Notes: generated by a model not told the origin, from the letters alone. A stretch of DNA of 64,000 bases from Methanosarcina thermophila TM-1 (GCF_000969885.1 NZ_CP009501.1:1178001-1242000), one strand, 5' to 3'. Shown: positions 1-9,195, counted from the stretch's first letter. Numbers and translations: made by a program.

Positions 1-182
1 TGTCATTTTTGCTAATTTTGTTGTTTAGCGAAGGAAAAAGTATTAAAATTATTTGTAAAAGTAAAGTCGAATTTTTGGTGTCAATTAGAACTCGAAGACT
101 TTTACGTTTCTATTAAAACCTGACCGGTTTAATGAATGTTTAATTAAACTCATGAAAATTCACCTGCATAATTTTACATAAT

Positions 183-192
183 AAATTTATAT
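183..192 (+). promoter_or_regulatory. Candidate TATA box for the UPF0228-type gene
   Basis: The AT-rich element AAATTTATAT lies about 65 bases before the ATG at 255, which would leave a leader of about 40 bases. A purine-rich AGGTGG (239-244) sits at normal Shine-Dalgarno spacing before that ATG and supports the start. The TATA assignment rests on sequence resemblance and position only. Confidence 0.35.
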
Positions 193-254
193 CCGAAGAT
201 TGAAACCTTATTTAGTTTCAGAGTTCAAAGAAGACTATAGGTGGAAATTTTTTC

Positions 255-935
255 ATGAAGAAAAAATCAATTTATAAAAAATTGATTATCGCTGCCATTA
301 TTGTTTTTCTGATTCTAGTAATACCCCTGGTACTGTTTGCTTCAACACATGTTGAGCCAAATATGTCAGTTGACAAGGAAAATCCAGATGGTATATGGAC
401 TGCAAATGATACTAATGATTCAGCTAATACTAATGACTCAATCGATACGAAAACTCCAGTTAAAGAACTGCAAGTAGGAGGTTTAACCATTCAATTTGAA
501 GAAGGAGTTACTAAACCCGAAGTTAAAGCTATTCTTGAAAACTGCAACCTGACCATGTATAGGCTGAATTATGATGTAGATGATTACGCAGACAAATATT
601 ACATAAAGGTAGATGAAAATAAAAGAGATGAATTGAAAAAAGAGGAGAATTGGAATGATCCTGTATATCCTGAAATCCCTGAACCTAGATTCCCTGAAAT
701 CAAAAAGGGAAATTATTATTACATTCTTGTATCCGAAGAAGGTCTTGAGGATGAAAGTGTTCTTAAGGTGGTGGAAAAATATAATCTTCAGATTAAAAAG
801 TTTGTTTGGTGTTATCTTCACCTTGGCGATGAGTCTAAGTATTGGATTCCAGAGAAAGATGCACTTAGAATGAAAAATGAGCTTGAAAAGAATGAAACGG
901 TTTTGAACGTATTCCCTGAATATCTTGAAGGGTAA
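255..935 (+). CDS. UPF0228 family membrane-anchored/secreted protein
   Basis: This 226-aa protein has a basic N-terminus (MKKKSIYKK) and one hydrophobic segment at about residues 9-31, so it is probably exported and held by its N-terminal anchor. A low-complexity linker rich in Asn, Asp and Thr (about 40-68) follows. The C-terminal part (about 72-226) begins at VGGLTIQFEEGVTKPEVKA, repeats a related motif near residue 155 (YYYILVSEEGLEDESVLKV) and ends in NVFPEYLEG. I recognise this as the UPF0228 family, known mainly from Methanosarcina and of unknown function. Two similar halves suggest an internal duplication. The start is supported by AGGTGG upstream. No enzyme motif is visible. Confidence 0.8.
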   Translation: MKKKSIYKKLIIAAIIVFLILVIPLVLFASTHVEPNMSVDKENPDGIWTANDTNDSANTNDSIDTKTPVKELQVGGLTIQFEEGVTKPEVKAILENCNLTMYRLNYDVDDYADKYYIKVDENKRDELKKEENWNDPVYPEIPEPRFPEIKKGNYYYILVSEEGLEDESVLKVVEKYNLQIKKFVWCYLHLGDESKYWIPEKDALRMKNELEKNETVLNVFPEYLEG

Positions 936-1112
936 AATGTGCTGCAATGACAATTTATTGCAGAAGTGTTAATGAAATTATCGTGAAGTTACAAACAGAA
1001 TGTTAGAATGTGACTATTCAGCCTGGGTAAAACAATACCAACAATGAACAAATTTCGGTAAGTTAGTTCTCTTTAATTGTTGACTATTGATTGCGTTTTT
1101 AAATTGTTTTGT

Positions 1113-1140
1113 GCAGGATTAAGTCCTGCATTTTATTTTG
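1113..1140 (+). terminator. Hairpin with T-rich tail between two small genes
   Basis: GCAGGA and TCCTGC form a 6-bp stem around the loop TTAAG, followed by ATTTTATTTT. It could end the upstream UPF0228 transcript. It also lies only about 20 bases before the ribosome binding site of the next gene, so it could instead be a leader hairpin. Confidence 0.45.
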
Positions 1141-1161
1141 TTATGTATTTGGAGAGAGAGT

Positions 1162-1500
1162 ATGGAAACAAAAACAAAACCCTTAATCGCAGCTTTTCTT
1201 GCGGTTTTAGCAATATTTCTAGTCTTCTTTTTAATGATTTATCAGCCTGGTGCAGGTATGTATATTAGGGCAGATAAATTTCAGGATCCACCAGAGAGAT
1301 ACATAGAGTTCAGTTTAGAAGATCTTGAGAAATATCCCTGTGTTAAAGAAGCGGTGATGAATCCAGGAAAAAATATAATAGTACCTTCCAACTACCATGA
1401 AAATATATCGGAGTTTGGGAAAATCTCATCCAATAATGGAACTAATTATATAAAAGTTAATAATGAGTATTATGACATGCATTATGAATCTGCTGACTAA
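1162..1500 (+). CDS. Small membrane-anchored hypothetical protein
   Basis: This 112-aa protein starts METKTKPLIAAFLAVL, with one strongly hydrophobic segment (about residues 7-27) and a short soluble remainder that is probably outside the cell. I chose ATG 1162 because GGAGAGAG (1151-1158) is an ideal ribosome binding site; a TTG eight codons upstream in frame has no such support. I recognise no domain. Position and style (short N-anchored protein downstream of a UPF0228 gene) suggest a related lineage-specific surface protein, but the two sequences are not clearly homologous. Confidence 0.6.
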   Translation: METKTKPLIAAFLAVLAIFLVFFLMIYQPGAGMYIRADKFQDPPERYIEFSLEDLEKYPCVKEAVMNPGKNIIVPSNYHENISEFGKISSNNGTNYIKVNNEYYDMHYESAD

Positions 1501-1694
1501 TCGATGATATACATATGAAATTTTGATATTGAGCCCATCCTACTAACGGAAGGCTTACTTACGTTCCAAAACTTCTGTTTATATGTAAAATTAATCTCCG
1601 AAAAATGTCCTGTCGTTGACTAAGAAAATATTTATTTCCAGCCGAAAAAGACAAAGGATTTAAACTGTTTCAAAAAAGAGTAATCAAAAGGTCA

Positions 1695-1730
1695 TGTGAT
1701 TGCCGCAAAAAGAAAACGGCAGCCGCTCCC
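1695..1730 (-). terminator. Probable terminator of the ligase transcript
   Basis: Read on the minus strand, just after the ligase stop codon, TGCCG and CGGCA (1717-1721 and 1701-1705) flank a T-rich loop containing TTTTCTTTTT. Archaeal transcription usually stops at oligo-T, so the T tract is the more convincing part; the 5-bp stem is weak. Confidence 0.35.
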
Positions 1731-1735
1731 CCTTT

Positions 1736-3442
1736 TTACAGCCTTTTCAACTGCTGGCTGTATACCTTTTCTATCCTCTGTATTGTATCGGCTTCTTCCG
1801 GGTCTTTATCGTCCCGGATGCGGATAAAGCGCGGGAAACGCAATGCAAAGCCTGAGTTATAATTGGGGCTTTTCTGGATTTCCTCAAAGGCGATCTCAAG
1901 GACGATTTTTGGGCGTACTGCAAATACTCCGCCTGCCTCTCCGCCTTCCATGAGGTCAGAGAGCATCTCTGTGAGCTCCTTTAGCTGATCGTCAGTCAGA
2001 CCCGTGCCCACTTTGCCTACCTGGAGAAAACGACCGGTTTCTGGATCATAACAGGCAACAGTATAAGAGCCTATAAGGTTTGCACGCCTGCCAAAGCCCC
2101 ATTCCGCTCCCACAATTACAAGGTCGAGGGTTTCCATAAGAGGTTTTTTCTTAATCCAGTTTTTGCCGCGTTTGCCAGGAGAATAGACCGAATTCGGGTT
2201 TTTGACCATAAGACCTTCATGCCCGGCTTTTAAAGCCTCCTTGTAGATCTGTTCTATAAGTTCGAGGTCTCCGGTTATCACCTGTTTGGCTACGCAGATT
2301 GATTTTGAGTCCTCAGTTGAGCTTTCAACACAGGACTCAAGCGCTTTTCTCCTTTCAATGAGAGGCAGGTCTATCAGGGTTTTTCCGTTTAAGTACATGA
2401 TGTCAAAAAGGTTGAGTTGAATAGGGATGCCGAGGGCTTTTTCTTCCACATGGTACTTGCGCCTGAAACGCTTGAGAATTTCCTGAAATGCCCTGGGCTT
2501 GCCGTTTTTGTCCACAGCCACGGCTTCCCCATCAAGGATTGCCGACTCAGCTTTTACGTGCTTGCGAATTATCTCCACAAGGTCGGGAAGGGAATTCGTA
2601 ACATTTTCGAGTTTGCGTGAAAAAAGCGTAACCGAATCTCCAGCCTTATGGATCTGGAGTCTTGCCCCATCAAACTTCCATTCAATTGCAGCCTCCCCCA
2701 TTTCCCTGATGTCGGCAGCTATATCAGGACTGATCTGGGAAAGCATCATTCTAATCGGGCGATTGATTTCGATTCCCAGGCGTTCAAGGGCTTCTATTCC
2801 GCCTTCCTTTGCAGTTGCAGCAACTATCCCGAGGTCGTTTGTGACCATAAAGGCATGCTCGACCACGTCCACAGGCACAGAGAAAGCTTTTGCAATCGCG
2901 TCCCTTACAACGCCTTCACCGACGCCGATCCTGAGTTCCTCAAGGGCAAGTCTGGCGATATATTTTGCTTCCCTGGGGGTTGAGGAGTTGAAGAGAAACT
3001 GAAGATTTTTTATCTTGATATCCTGTGAGCCTTTCCCCGAAGCTTCTGAGGCGATTTTGAAACGGTTATAAACCTCCGTTATTGAGAGTTCGGGCTGCTC
3101 TTCGAAGAAAGAAGAGAAAGTAACCTGATTTTTCCTCTTTTCCTTAAGGATAAGCAGGGTTGTGTCCCCTATATCTCCAGTAGTCCGTAGAAGAGATTCT
3201 ATGCTTTTCACAGACATTCCCGAAGCTCTGGAAAGGGCGGCATACAGCAGGCTTATTCCGATTCCCAGCTGCTTTCCACTCCAGGCAGGAAAAACCTCAC
3301 TCATAATAAAATGAGTTGCAATGGGCAGTTCTTCTACATCGACCTTTTTAAGAAAATCCGCAACTCTATTTGTAGTATCAATAGTACTTGAGATCTTCTC
3401 AATCGCCTGGCAGGTCTCTGAAAATTCCCTGAAGCTTGTCAT
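1736..3442 (-). CDS. lig: ATP-dependent DNA ligase
   Basis: This 568-aa protein seals nicks in double-stranded DNA using ATP, in replication and repair. The N-terminal DNA-binding domain covers about residues 1-200. The adenylation domain contains the nucleotidyl-transfer motif [13 protein letters not shown] with the catalytic lysine at about K256, followed by [16 protein letters not shown] and EGLMVKNP. The C-terminal OB fold starts with [19 protein letters not shown]. Length and motif order fit archaeal/eukaryal DNA ligase I. The gene is 51 bases downstream of the homoserine dehydrogenase gene on the same strand, so it may be co-transcribed, although the functions are unrelated. Confidence 0.96.
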   Translation of the reverse strand: MTSFREFSETCQAIEKISSTIDTTNRVADFLKKVDVEELPIATHFIMSEVFPAWSGKQLGIGISLLYAALSRASGMSVKSIESLLRTTGDIGDTTLLILKEKRKNQVTFSSFFEEQPELSITEVYNRFKIASEASGKGSQDIKIKNLQFLFNSSTPREAKYIARLALEELRIGVGEGVVRDAIAKAFSVPVDVVEHAFMVTNDLGIVAATAKEGGIEALERLGIEINRPIRMMLSQISPDIAADIREMGEAAIEWKFDGARLQIHKAGDSVTLFSRKLENVTNSLPDLVEIIRKHVKAESAILDGEAVAVDKNGKPRAFQEILKRFRRKYHVEEKALGIPIQLNLFDIMYLNGKTLIDLPLIERRKALESCVESSTEDSKSICVAKQVITGDLELIEQIYKEALKAGHEGLMVKNPNSVYSPGKRGKNWIKKKPLMETLDLVIVGAEWGFGRRANLIGSYTVACYDPETGRFLQVGKVGTGLTDDQLKELTEMLSDLMEGGEAGGVFAVRPKIVLEIAFEEIQKSPNYNSGFALRFPRFIRIRDDKDPEEADTIQRIEKVYSQQLKRL

Positions 3443-3493
3443 GATCCACGCAAATTTTTATTTTATCCAAATAGATAGATCCGAACTTTTTGT

Positions 3494-4492
3494 TTATCCG
3501 TTTCCATAAATTGCGACCAGATCGCTGAGAATTGCACTTGCGGTCTCGATCGGACCTGCACCCTTCCCCGTAACCGTAATTTCTCCTGCAAGCTCGGTAT
3601 CTATCGATGCCACGTTCAGAGTTCCTCCCACTGCAAGGGGATGGTTGATAGGTACAAGCCTTGGAGCTACATGAATCCTTTCCCTGCTGACTTCACCTAC
3701 GAGTTTGATCACATGCCCTCTTTCATAAGCCATTTCGAGGGCTTCAGGCGTGACTTTTGTAATCCCTGTAACTTCAACGTCGTTATAAGTTACATCAAGC
3801 CCGAAAATCGAATTGGCGAGAATAACAAGTTTGCAAGCTGTATCGATTCCCTCCACATCATACGTGGGATCGGTTTCAGCAATGCCAAGCTGCATGGATT
3901 CGGTTAGAATGTCATTATAGCTTGCCCTCTCCTCAAGCATTCTTGTCAGGATATAATTGCAGGTCCCATTCAGAATTCCTTTGATGCTTTTAATCTTGTT
4001 GCCTGCAAGCACCTCATTTGCCAGGTTGATAATAGGCATTGAACCGCCGACGGTCGCCTCAAACCTGAAATGCGAGCCTGCTGCCTTTGCGGCTTCCATG
4101 AGTTCCCTGTACTTGAGGGTAAGGGGTCCCTTATTGGAGGTAATAACATCTTTTCCGGTCTGGAAGGCTGCAAGCATATTCTGCAGCCCTACTCCACCGG
4201 TTCGTATATCCGTAGGAGTAGTTTCAATCACCAGATTATGCGGTATGGACCGGATAACCTCAACTCCGGAGATAGGTTCAATAGCTACCGTTCCATCTTT
4301 CATCTTCCTGGAAAGGCAGTCGGCAAGATCCACGCCCTCAGGATTAACGGTTGCGCCCTTTGAGTCCACAACAGCAACAACTTTTACCTCCAGCCCGATA
4401 CTTTCAAGATATTCTTTTTTCATAAGGAGTACTTCAGCCACACCTTGCCCAATTGCCCCGAACCCGAGAATGGAACAGTAAACAGTTTTCAT
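3494..4492 (-). CDS. hom: Homoserine dehydrogenase
   Basis: This 332-aa enzyme reduces aspartate semialdehyde to homoserine with NAD(P)H, the branch toward threonine and methionine. The N-terminal Rossmann motif is GFGAIGQGVAEVL. The catalytic domain includes VITSNKGPL, KGILNGTCNYIL and LGIAETDPTYDVEGIDTACK, which is the family signature. The protein stops after the catalytic domain and lacks the fused C-terminal ACT domain of many bacterial enzymes. A separate ACT protein is encoded 24 bases upstream, so regulation may act in trans. A clear GGAGAT ribosome binding site precedes the ATG. Confidence 0.95.
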   Translation of the reverse strand: MKTVYCSILGFGAIGQGVAEVLLMKKEYLESIGLEVKVVAVVDSKGATVNPEGVDLADCLSRKMKDGTVAIEPISGVEVIRSIPHNLVIETTPTDIRTGGVGLQNMLAAFQTGKDVITSNKGPLTLKYRELMEAAKAAGSHFRFEATVGGSMPIINLANEVLAGNKIKSIKGILNGTCNYILTRMLEERASYNDILTESMQLGIAETDPTYDVEGIDTACKLVILANSIFGLDVTYNDVEVTGITKVTPEALEMAYERGHVIKLVGEVSRERIHVAPRLVPINHPLAVGGTLNVASIDTELAGEITVTGKGAGPIETASAILSDLVAIYGNG

Positions 4493-4516
4493 TTTTCATA
4501 TCTCCTATAATTTTTT

Positions 4517-5020
4517 TCAGGCCTGAACATCTATTGGAAGAACCATAAGCAGGTCTTTCTTTGCCGAGACTTCTTTGAGGATGGAAAGTGCCTTTTGCAT
4601 ATCCTCTTTACTAATAGCATTAATTTTCATTAGAGCTGAAGAAAGCATATTGATACCGGGCATGGAAAGGGAGAGATCCACAACTTCAGCAAAGCCAGTT
4701 TTGTCAATCTCATCAATCGTATCCTGGATCCCTGTATGAACCACATGTCCGATGAGCACTACGTTTACGCTCTCCCTGAAACGGTGTTCTCCGACTCTTA
4801 CCACTCGAATTCCGTTCTCTTCCAGCTTTGCCTTTATTATCTCAATGTTTTCAGGCTTTGTTTCAAGTACAAGCTTTACAGGCACTGTTTTTCTGGGGGT
4901 TCTCCTCTGGTGGTGATGTACTACTGTTATCAGGTTAGCCTTACATTCCGAAAGAGGCTGGAGGGCTAAAAGCATCTGCCCGGGTACATCTTTTAACTCA
5001 ATGTCCATGGAAACTCGCAT
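4517..5020 (-). CDS. ACT domain amino-acid-binding protein, probable regulator of Hom
   Basis: This 167-aa protein begins with an ACT-like fold (MRVSMDIELKDVPGQMLLALQPLSE) and continues with VLETKPENIEIIKAKLEENGIRVVRVGEHRF. A second part (about 88-167, NVVLIGHVVHTGIQDTIDEI) looks like a further small alpha/beta domain. No catalytic motif is visible. It is the first gene of the ACT-hom-lig group and ends 24 bases before hom, which lacks its own ACT domain. I infer that it binds threonine, methionine or a related amino acid and adjusts Hom activity. The family role is inferred from context rather than shown. Confidence 0.75.
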   Translation of the reverse strand: MRVSMDIELKDVPGQMLLALQPLSECKANLITVVHHHQRRTPRKTVPVKLVLETKPENIEIIKAKLEENGIRVVRVGEHRFRESVNVVLIGHVVHTGIQDTIDEIDKTGFAEVVDLSLSMPGINMLSSALMKINAISKEDMQKALSILKEVSAKKDLLMVLPIDVQA

Positions 5021-5419
5021 GTTGTCCCTCGTAGGTTTTTTAATAATCCCTTGTGCAATCTAAATAGTGATCTGTCAAATATTGTATTAGCAGCTTACTA
5101 TCAGGGTTGAGATGATATATCGGAGTATCTGGTTCTGATCCAGCCATCTAGCTCCTTAAATCTGATTTTTATAATTTGATATTCTGTTAAATGCTTTTCA
5201 GATCCGTTCCCGCGAAGCAGAACCCTGTTACTCCGATTTGTTATTAACGCAGTTATATCAGGCAAGCAGTTTCCGAGCATAAGAAATTAAAAAGGATATT
5301 CAAATATACCGCGTATTCCAAACATTGTTAACCCTTTCTGCTGCTTAGTAGATGAATTAAGTTATATAGTTTACTGTTTATGTCCCTTCAAAAAAGAATT
5401 CAAAGGGTACAATATTTGC
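5021..5419. other. Intergenic region upstream of the ACT-hom-lig group
   Basis: This stretch holds no convincing gene. It should contain the minus-strand promoter of the ACT gene: an AT-rich CTATTTAGAT element lies about 45 bases before that start, which is a weak TATA candidate. The remainder is AT-rich with no clear repeats or hairpins. Confidence 0.4.
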
Positions 5420-6448
5420 TTACTCCTTCTTTTTTCTAAGTTCTGCTTGTTTGGAGATATGAACATCAGGAATGCGGATTATATTTCCCCTTCCTCTTTT
5501 GAATTTCTCAATGAGCCCACGCTCTTCAAGGTCCGAGAGCATAAGGCTGACTTTGGACTCCGAATAAGGAGATTTTTTCCTCAGTTCTCTCTGGCTGATC
5601 CGGTTTCCGCTGGCACGAACTAGCTCCAAAATTTCTTTTAGATCATCTGGGAGATTAATTTTTGAATGTTTCGCGGACTCCGAACTCGATTTACCGGGCT
5701 CCTCTTCCTTAAGAAGAGAGTCCTGAGCCTCTTCTTCAGACTCGGTTCTCTGCTGTAAAACCTCACCAGTTTCAGGTATCTCTTCGGACTCCAGATTAGG
5801 CTGAGCAGAGTTAGTTTCTGAATTTTTTACAATGTTTTCTGCTGTATTGATTTTAGCTTCTTTAGAGAATACTGCATCCTTTATGGGTTCTTCAGGCTCC
5901 AGCAGGTATGGCTGTCGGTTTTCCTCGGGAAAATGGGTGTATGCCGGTTTATCAAGGCTCTTCTTTAAAAAGTAGCCAGCCAGCATAAGGACTATGAGAG
6001 CGAGGAGAGCCGAACCTAAAAAGGTATACTGAGAGCCTGGTGGTGGGGATACAGGTCCCATCTCCTCATAATCCAGAACAGGTGCTTCTAATTCATCCTG
6101 ATTCAGAAGCTCCTCATTAGAGGGGGGGAACAGGAGAAGATCATGCACATACTCTCCATCATCTGAAATTACAACCTCTTCCGTAGCTGTATAAACAATC
6201 CTGTTTCCTTCAAGATAGTTTGCAGTTATTGTATAGGTGCCAGGGGTGAGGTTGAAAGAATAATGTGAATCCGTTGCAATGAAGTTCTGTTCTGGGGTGG
6301 AATTAATTTCTACAATTGAGTTGTTAAGAGGCTTGAAAGTGTACCATTCGTAAACTGTTCCTTGAATCTTGGCCGCTGTTGCATCTCCCTGAAGGACTAT
6401 AATCAGGAAGAGGACAAGTGCAAACCTGCAGAGCTTTCTAAAATTCAC
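5420..6448 (-). CDS. Membrane protein with carboxypeptidase-regulatory-like domain and cytoplasmic winged helix
   Basis: This 342-aa protein has a signal-like segment (about 6-26), an extracellular beta-sandwich resembling carboxypeptidase regulatory domains (about 27-110, with KIQGTVYEW and FNLTPGTYTITANYLEG), a transmembrane helix (about 137-160), an acidic linker rich in Glu and Ser, and a C-terminal winged helix (about 268-335, ISQRELRKKSPYSESKVSLMLSDLEERGLI). This arrangement suggests an archaeal one-component transmembrane regulator that reads an outside signal and binds DNA inside. The start codon is GTG. It is divergent from the secreted coiled-coil gene at 6665, which is a possible target; that link is inference. 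Confidence 0.75.
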   Translation of the reverse strand: MNFRKLCRFALVLFLIIVLQGDATAAKIQGTVYEWYTFKPLNNSIVEINSTPEQNFIATDSHYSFNLTPGTYTITANYLEGNRIVYTATEEVVISDDGEYVHDLLLFPPSNEELLNQDELEAPVLDYEEMGPVSPPPGSQYTFLGSALLALIVLMLAGYFLKKSLDKPAYTHFPEENRQPYLLEPEEPIKDAVFSKEAKINTAENIVKNSETNSAQPNLESEEIPETGEVLQQRTESEEEAQDSLLKEEEPGKSSSESAKHSKINLPDDLKEILELVRASGNRISQRELRKKSPYSESKVSLMLSDLEERGLIEKFKRGRGNIIRIPDVHISKQAELRKKKE

Positions 6449-6624
6449 ACAAGGTTAATCGATTTTTTAACATAAATCTTTTACTTTTCCTTACAAAGAG
6501 ATGCAAAAAAAATAAATGCGTATTAAAGCTTTATCAAGGGAATAGACAGCTCATCAAGCTTAAAAGCTCATATCTTCCTGTTAATATGATCCTTTTGAAA
6601 AAGAGTGCTTATATTTACCTTGAT

Positions 6625-6633
6625 CTATATAAC
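6625..6633 (+). promoter_or_regulatory. Candidate TATA box for the secreted coiled-coil gene
   Basis: CTATATAAC lies about 32-40 bases before the ATG at 6665. A strong ribosome binding site (GGAGG, 6653-6657) follows, giving a short leader. A second AT-rich element (TTATATTTA) near 6609 is an alternative. Confidence 0.4.
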
Positions 6634-6664
6634 AGCATAACAACTTGTAAACGGAGGCAGTCAG

Positions 6665-7675
6665 ATGAAAAAATCGAGAGTATTACACTATCTGGCTTGT
6701 TTTACGATAGTATTAACATTACTCAGTTTGCTGTCAGGAGACTCCTTCGCTGCCAGAGATTCTTCAGAACATGAAAACGACAATCCGAATCAGTACATGC
6801 GTGAAGATCCCCACGGTTCATATATGAATGGGACTGACAGCATAAATGGGGCAAGCAGTACTGAATCTGATGTGAAACAAGAACAAAAGAATCTCAGCTC
6901 AAAAAATAGAAATGAAATTTCCGAGCATAAACAGGGAATAAAACAATTACAGGAAGAACTCCAGTTTCATAAGCAAGAGTACCGTAAAGCAAAAGAAGAT
7001 TTTCTCAAGATCAGGAATAGTATTCAGAGAGAAGAACTTGACCTTGATTCCGAAGAGGCTCTAAATGCCACAAAGTTCTACCTTAACTCAAGTATTGAAT
7101 ATATGATAGCTCACCTTTCATACGTAAAGAGCAACATAGAATACTCAAAAGGGAGCGGAACAGAAGAAAAAATTGTTGACATCGATAAAAATATAAAACT
7201 GCTTGAGATCGAGAGGACAAATATTGCAAAAGCATCAAGCCATGAAGAACTTGTTGTTGTGGTTAGGTCTGTACGCGAAATATGGAATAATGCCGAGAAA
7301 ACCAGCCTTTCAAGCGCAGGGGAGACTGTCAGTGAGAAAATAGGAGAATCTCTTAAGAAATCCGAAAACCTCTCTGAAAATCTTAGTATAAAAGTAGAGG
7401 ACATGAAAAAAACGGGCGTTAACACCGCTGAGCTTGAAACTGAACTTGCCAGTTATATATCATATATAAAATCCGCACAGGAAAAGAAAGAAGCGGCAGA
7501 TTCTATCTATAGTAGTGAGAATACCACTCGGGAGGATCTGCAAAAGGCGAATAATTACCTTCGTCAATCCCTCAATGATATTAGTAAGGCGAATAAGATA
7601 CTCAGGAAAATGTTCGGCGAATTGAAGAATTATGAAATCGAGAGAGACAAAGGATCTGAAGTTAATATAACATAA
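6665..7675 (+). CDS. Secreted coiled-coil protein of unknown function
   Basis: This 336-aa protein has a signal peptide (basic start MKKSRVLHYL, hydrophobic core about 8-25, likely cleavage after SFA near residue 29). The mature part is hydrophilic and mostly helical, with long heptad-like stretches (about 72-125 and 150-330) rich in Lys, Glu and Ser. It has no cysteine-based or enzymatic motif that I recognise and no C-terminal anchor. ATG 6665 is supported by GGAGG. It is followed by a small lipoprotein gene on the same strand, and both may be cell-surface proteins. A regulatory membrane protein is divergently encoded. Confidence 0.65.
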   Translation: MKKSRVLHYLACFTIVLTLLSLLSGDSFAARDSSEHENDNPNQYMREDPHGSYMNGTDSINGASSTESDVKQEQKNLSSKNRNEISEHKQGIKQLQEELQFHKQEYRKAKEDFLKIRNSIQREELDLDSEEALNATKFYLNSSIEYMIAHLSYVKSNIEYSKGSGTEEKIVDIDKNIKLLEIERTNIAKASSHEELVVVVRSVREIWNNAEKTSLSSAGETVSEKIGESLKKSENLSENLSIKVEDMKKTGVNTAELETELASYISYIKSAQEKKEAADSIYSSENTTREDLQKANNYLRQSLNDISKANKILRKMFGELKNYEIERDKGSEVNIT

Positions 7676-7847
7676 TTTAGCTCGGAAACTTAACAAAACC
7701 CAAATTAAAAATATAAAGAATTTAAATTAGAAAAGGCATTGAATTAACTTGAGAACAGCCTGAAACTGCAGATAGAAAAAATTTGCTCAGGGGATGAGAC
7801 TGGAAGAACCTACTGAAAGAAAAATTACATGATAAAGGAGACAGAAA

Positions 7848-8120
7848 ATGGTTAAATTCACTCACCTGCTCGTACTGTCAGCCTTAATTATCTGGCTTGC
7901 AGGATCCGGTTGTCTAGGAAACGATACATCTGAAATGGAAAAGTCAGAGGCAGATCCAAACGCCGCTGAGGCAGGAAACGGGATATCCGCTGAAGATCTG
8001 GAAATAGAACTTACGCAAGCCGAAATCCAGAGTCTTGATTCTGATATGGCAGAACTCGAAGGTTTGCTTGAGAATGCAAGCCCTGAAGAAGAGATAGTAA
8101 TTGAAGAATTAGAGATGTAA
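7848..8120 (+). CDS. Small acidic lipoprotein
   Basis: This 90-aa protein has a hydrophobic N-terminus ending in a lipobox-like LAGSGC (Cys at about residue 22), so it is probably lipid-modified and held on the outer face of the membrane. The remainder is very acidic (for example NASPEEEIVIEELEM) and probably helical. A strong ribosome binding site (AAAGGAGA) precedes ATG 7848. The sequence gives no specific function. It follows the secreted coiled-coil gene by 172 bases. Confidence 0.65.
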   Translation: MVKFTHLLVLSALIIWLAGSGCLGNDTSEMEKSEADPNAAEAGNGISAEDLEIELTQAEIQSLDSDMAELEGLLENASPEEEIVIEELEM

Positions 8121-8154
8121 AGGAAAGAAGTGAAAAACCATGGAATAATCGGTT

Positions 8155-8481
8155 TCACTTAAAAAACATCTTTTCCTTGTTTTTGATTCTCTGAATTTCT
8201 TCTTCTAGTTTCTGTATCCTGGATTCAAGCTCATTCATGTCTTTTTTAGTAAAAATATCGATTTTCGAGATTGACTCCTGAATTTTCTCTGAGATTTTCT
8301 TCTCAAGATCGAGCTTCTGTCTTTTTCTTTCTTCCAGCATTTCCTGGACAACTTTTTTACCTTCTTCTTTATTGATGTCTCCTTTATCAACAAGTTCCTT
8401 TACAAGTTCATTTATCCTGTCCTCGGTTATTGCCCAGAGGCCGGCTCCTATAAGCCCCAGTTTTCTTACGGATTCTCTCAT
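8155..8481 (-). CDS. Phasin-like coiled-coil protein
   Basis: This 108-aa helical protein begins MRESVRKLGLIGAGLWAITEDRINELVKELVDKGDI and continues into a long coiled coil (about 40-105) rich in Lys and Glu, ending in KNKEKMFFK. The N-terminal pattern matches the family annotated as polyhydroxyalkanoate synthesis regulator phasin, a name given by similarity; methanogens are not expected to make such granules, so the role is unknown. I chose the ATG at 8481; a TTG two codons upstream is in frame. It is convergent with the lipoprotein gene and divergent from Hsp20. Confidence 0.6.
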   Translation of the reverse strand: MRESVRKLGLIGAGLWAITEDRINELVKELVDKGDINKEEGKKVVQEMLEERKRQKLDLEKKISEKIQESISKIDIFTKKDMNELESRIQKLEEEIQRIKNKEKMFFK

Positions 8482-8714
8482 GTACAAACACTCGCTGTTA
8501 ATCTCAATCTGAAAAGAATATATTAAAAAACCTTACGTAAAAATATTTTATGTAAAAATAATTAATTAATATGATCTCTAAAGATGTATTAAAGTTCCCC
8601 CCATATTGAAGAATATAGACATAATTTGTTTTTATTTATTTTTCCATAAGCTTATTAATTTAAGAGTTAAAATGAATGAAATTGCAGTCATTTTAACGTT
8701 AACAGATTACTTAA

Positions 8715-8735
8715 CCGAAAGAAAATATATAAATA
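8715..8735 (+). promoter_or_regulatory. BRE/TATA promoter of the Hsp20 gene
   Basis: CCGAAAG followed by AAAATATATAAATA is a textbook archaeal BRE plus TATA box. Its centre is about 42 bases before the chosen ATG at 8769, which puts the likely transcription start near 8752-8757 and leaves a leader of only 12-17 bases carrying the GGGGG ribosome binding site. Confidence 0.7.
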
Positions 8736-8768
8736 CATTAATTGATGATGTTATTTGGGGGTAATTTA

Positions 8769-9068
8769 ATGGCAGATATGACAAAAGTTTCACCATCTAT
8801 ATGCGCATATCCTGACGAAAAGTATGAGAATCTTGAAATTGAGGTCATCCTTCCGGGGGTAGAAAAGAAAGATATTACTTTTAAGATCACAGAAGACGGC
8901 TTTTATGTGAGAGCTACCAAGGAAGGAGTCGAATATGTGGACAGCTATGCAATCTGCTGTCCGGTTGTCCCGGAAAAAGCGACAGCCAAGTACTCAAACG
9001 GTATACTTAAAGTTACCGTACCTTATCAGCAGCCTTTTGAAAACGCCATTGATGTAAAAATTGAGTAA
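8769..9068 (+). CDS. Hsp20/alpha-crystallin-type small heat shock protein
   Basis: This 99-aa protein fits a minimal alpha-crystallin domain: the strand pattern ENLEIEVILPGVEKKDITFKI is typical of Hsp20, and SNGILKVTVPYQQP is the conserved G-x-L-x-V-x-V/P region. There is almost no N-terminal arm, and the C-terminal I-x-I motif is replaced by AIDVKIE, so oligomerisation may differ from standard Hsp20. I chose ATG 8769, preceded by GGGGG, over an in-frame start at 8742. It probably holds unfolding proteins under stress. A 17-bp inverted repeat follows the gene. Confidence 0.75.
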   Translation: MADMTKVSPSICAYPDEKYENLEIEVILPGVEKKDITFKITEDGFYVRATKEGVEYVDSYAICCPVVPEKATAKYSNGILKVTVPYQQPFENAIDVKIE

Positions 9069-9077
9069 GGTAATCGG

Positions 9078-9153
9078 GGACTTATGCAGTTGAGTCGGGA
9101 AAATCAGCAACAGACCTTCTCATTTTAATGTTGTTTCTCAACTGCTTAAGTCC
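9078..9153 (+). repeat. Long inverted repeat between Hsp20 and rubrerythrin
   Basis: Bases 9078-9094 and 9137-9153 are reverse complements over 17 bp with one mismatch, separated by 42 bases. It starts about 10 bases after the Hsp20 stop. It may terminate that transcript, stabilise its 3' end, or act as an operator for the rubrerythrin gene whose likely TATA (ATATATGTATAAT, about 9156-9168) begins right after it. Confidence 0.6.
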
Positions 9154-9195
9154 TGAATATATGTATAATTGGATTTTTAAAGAAGAGGTTTTCAA

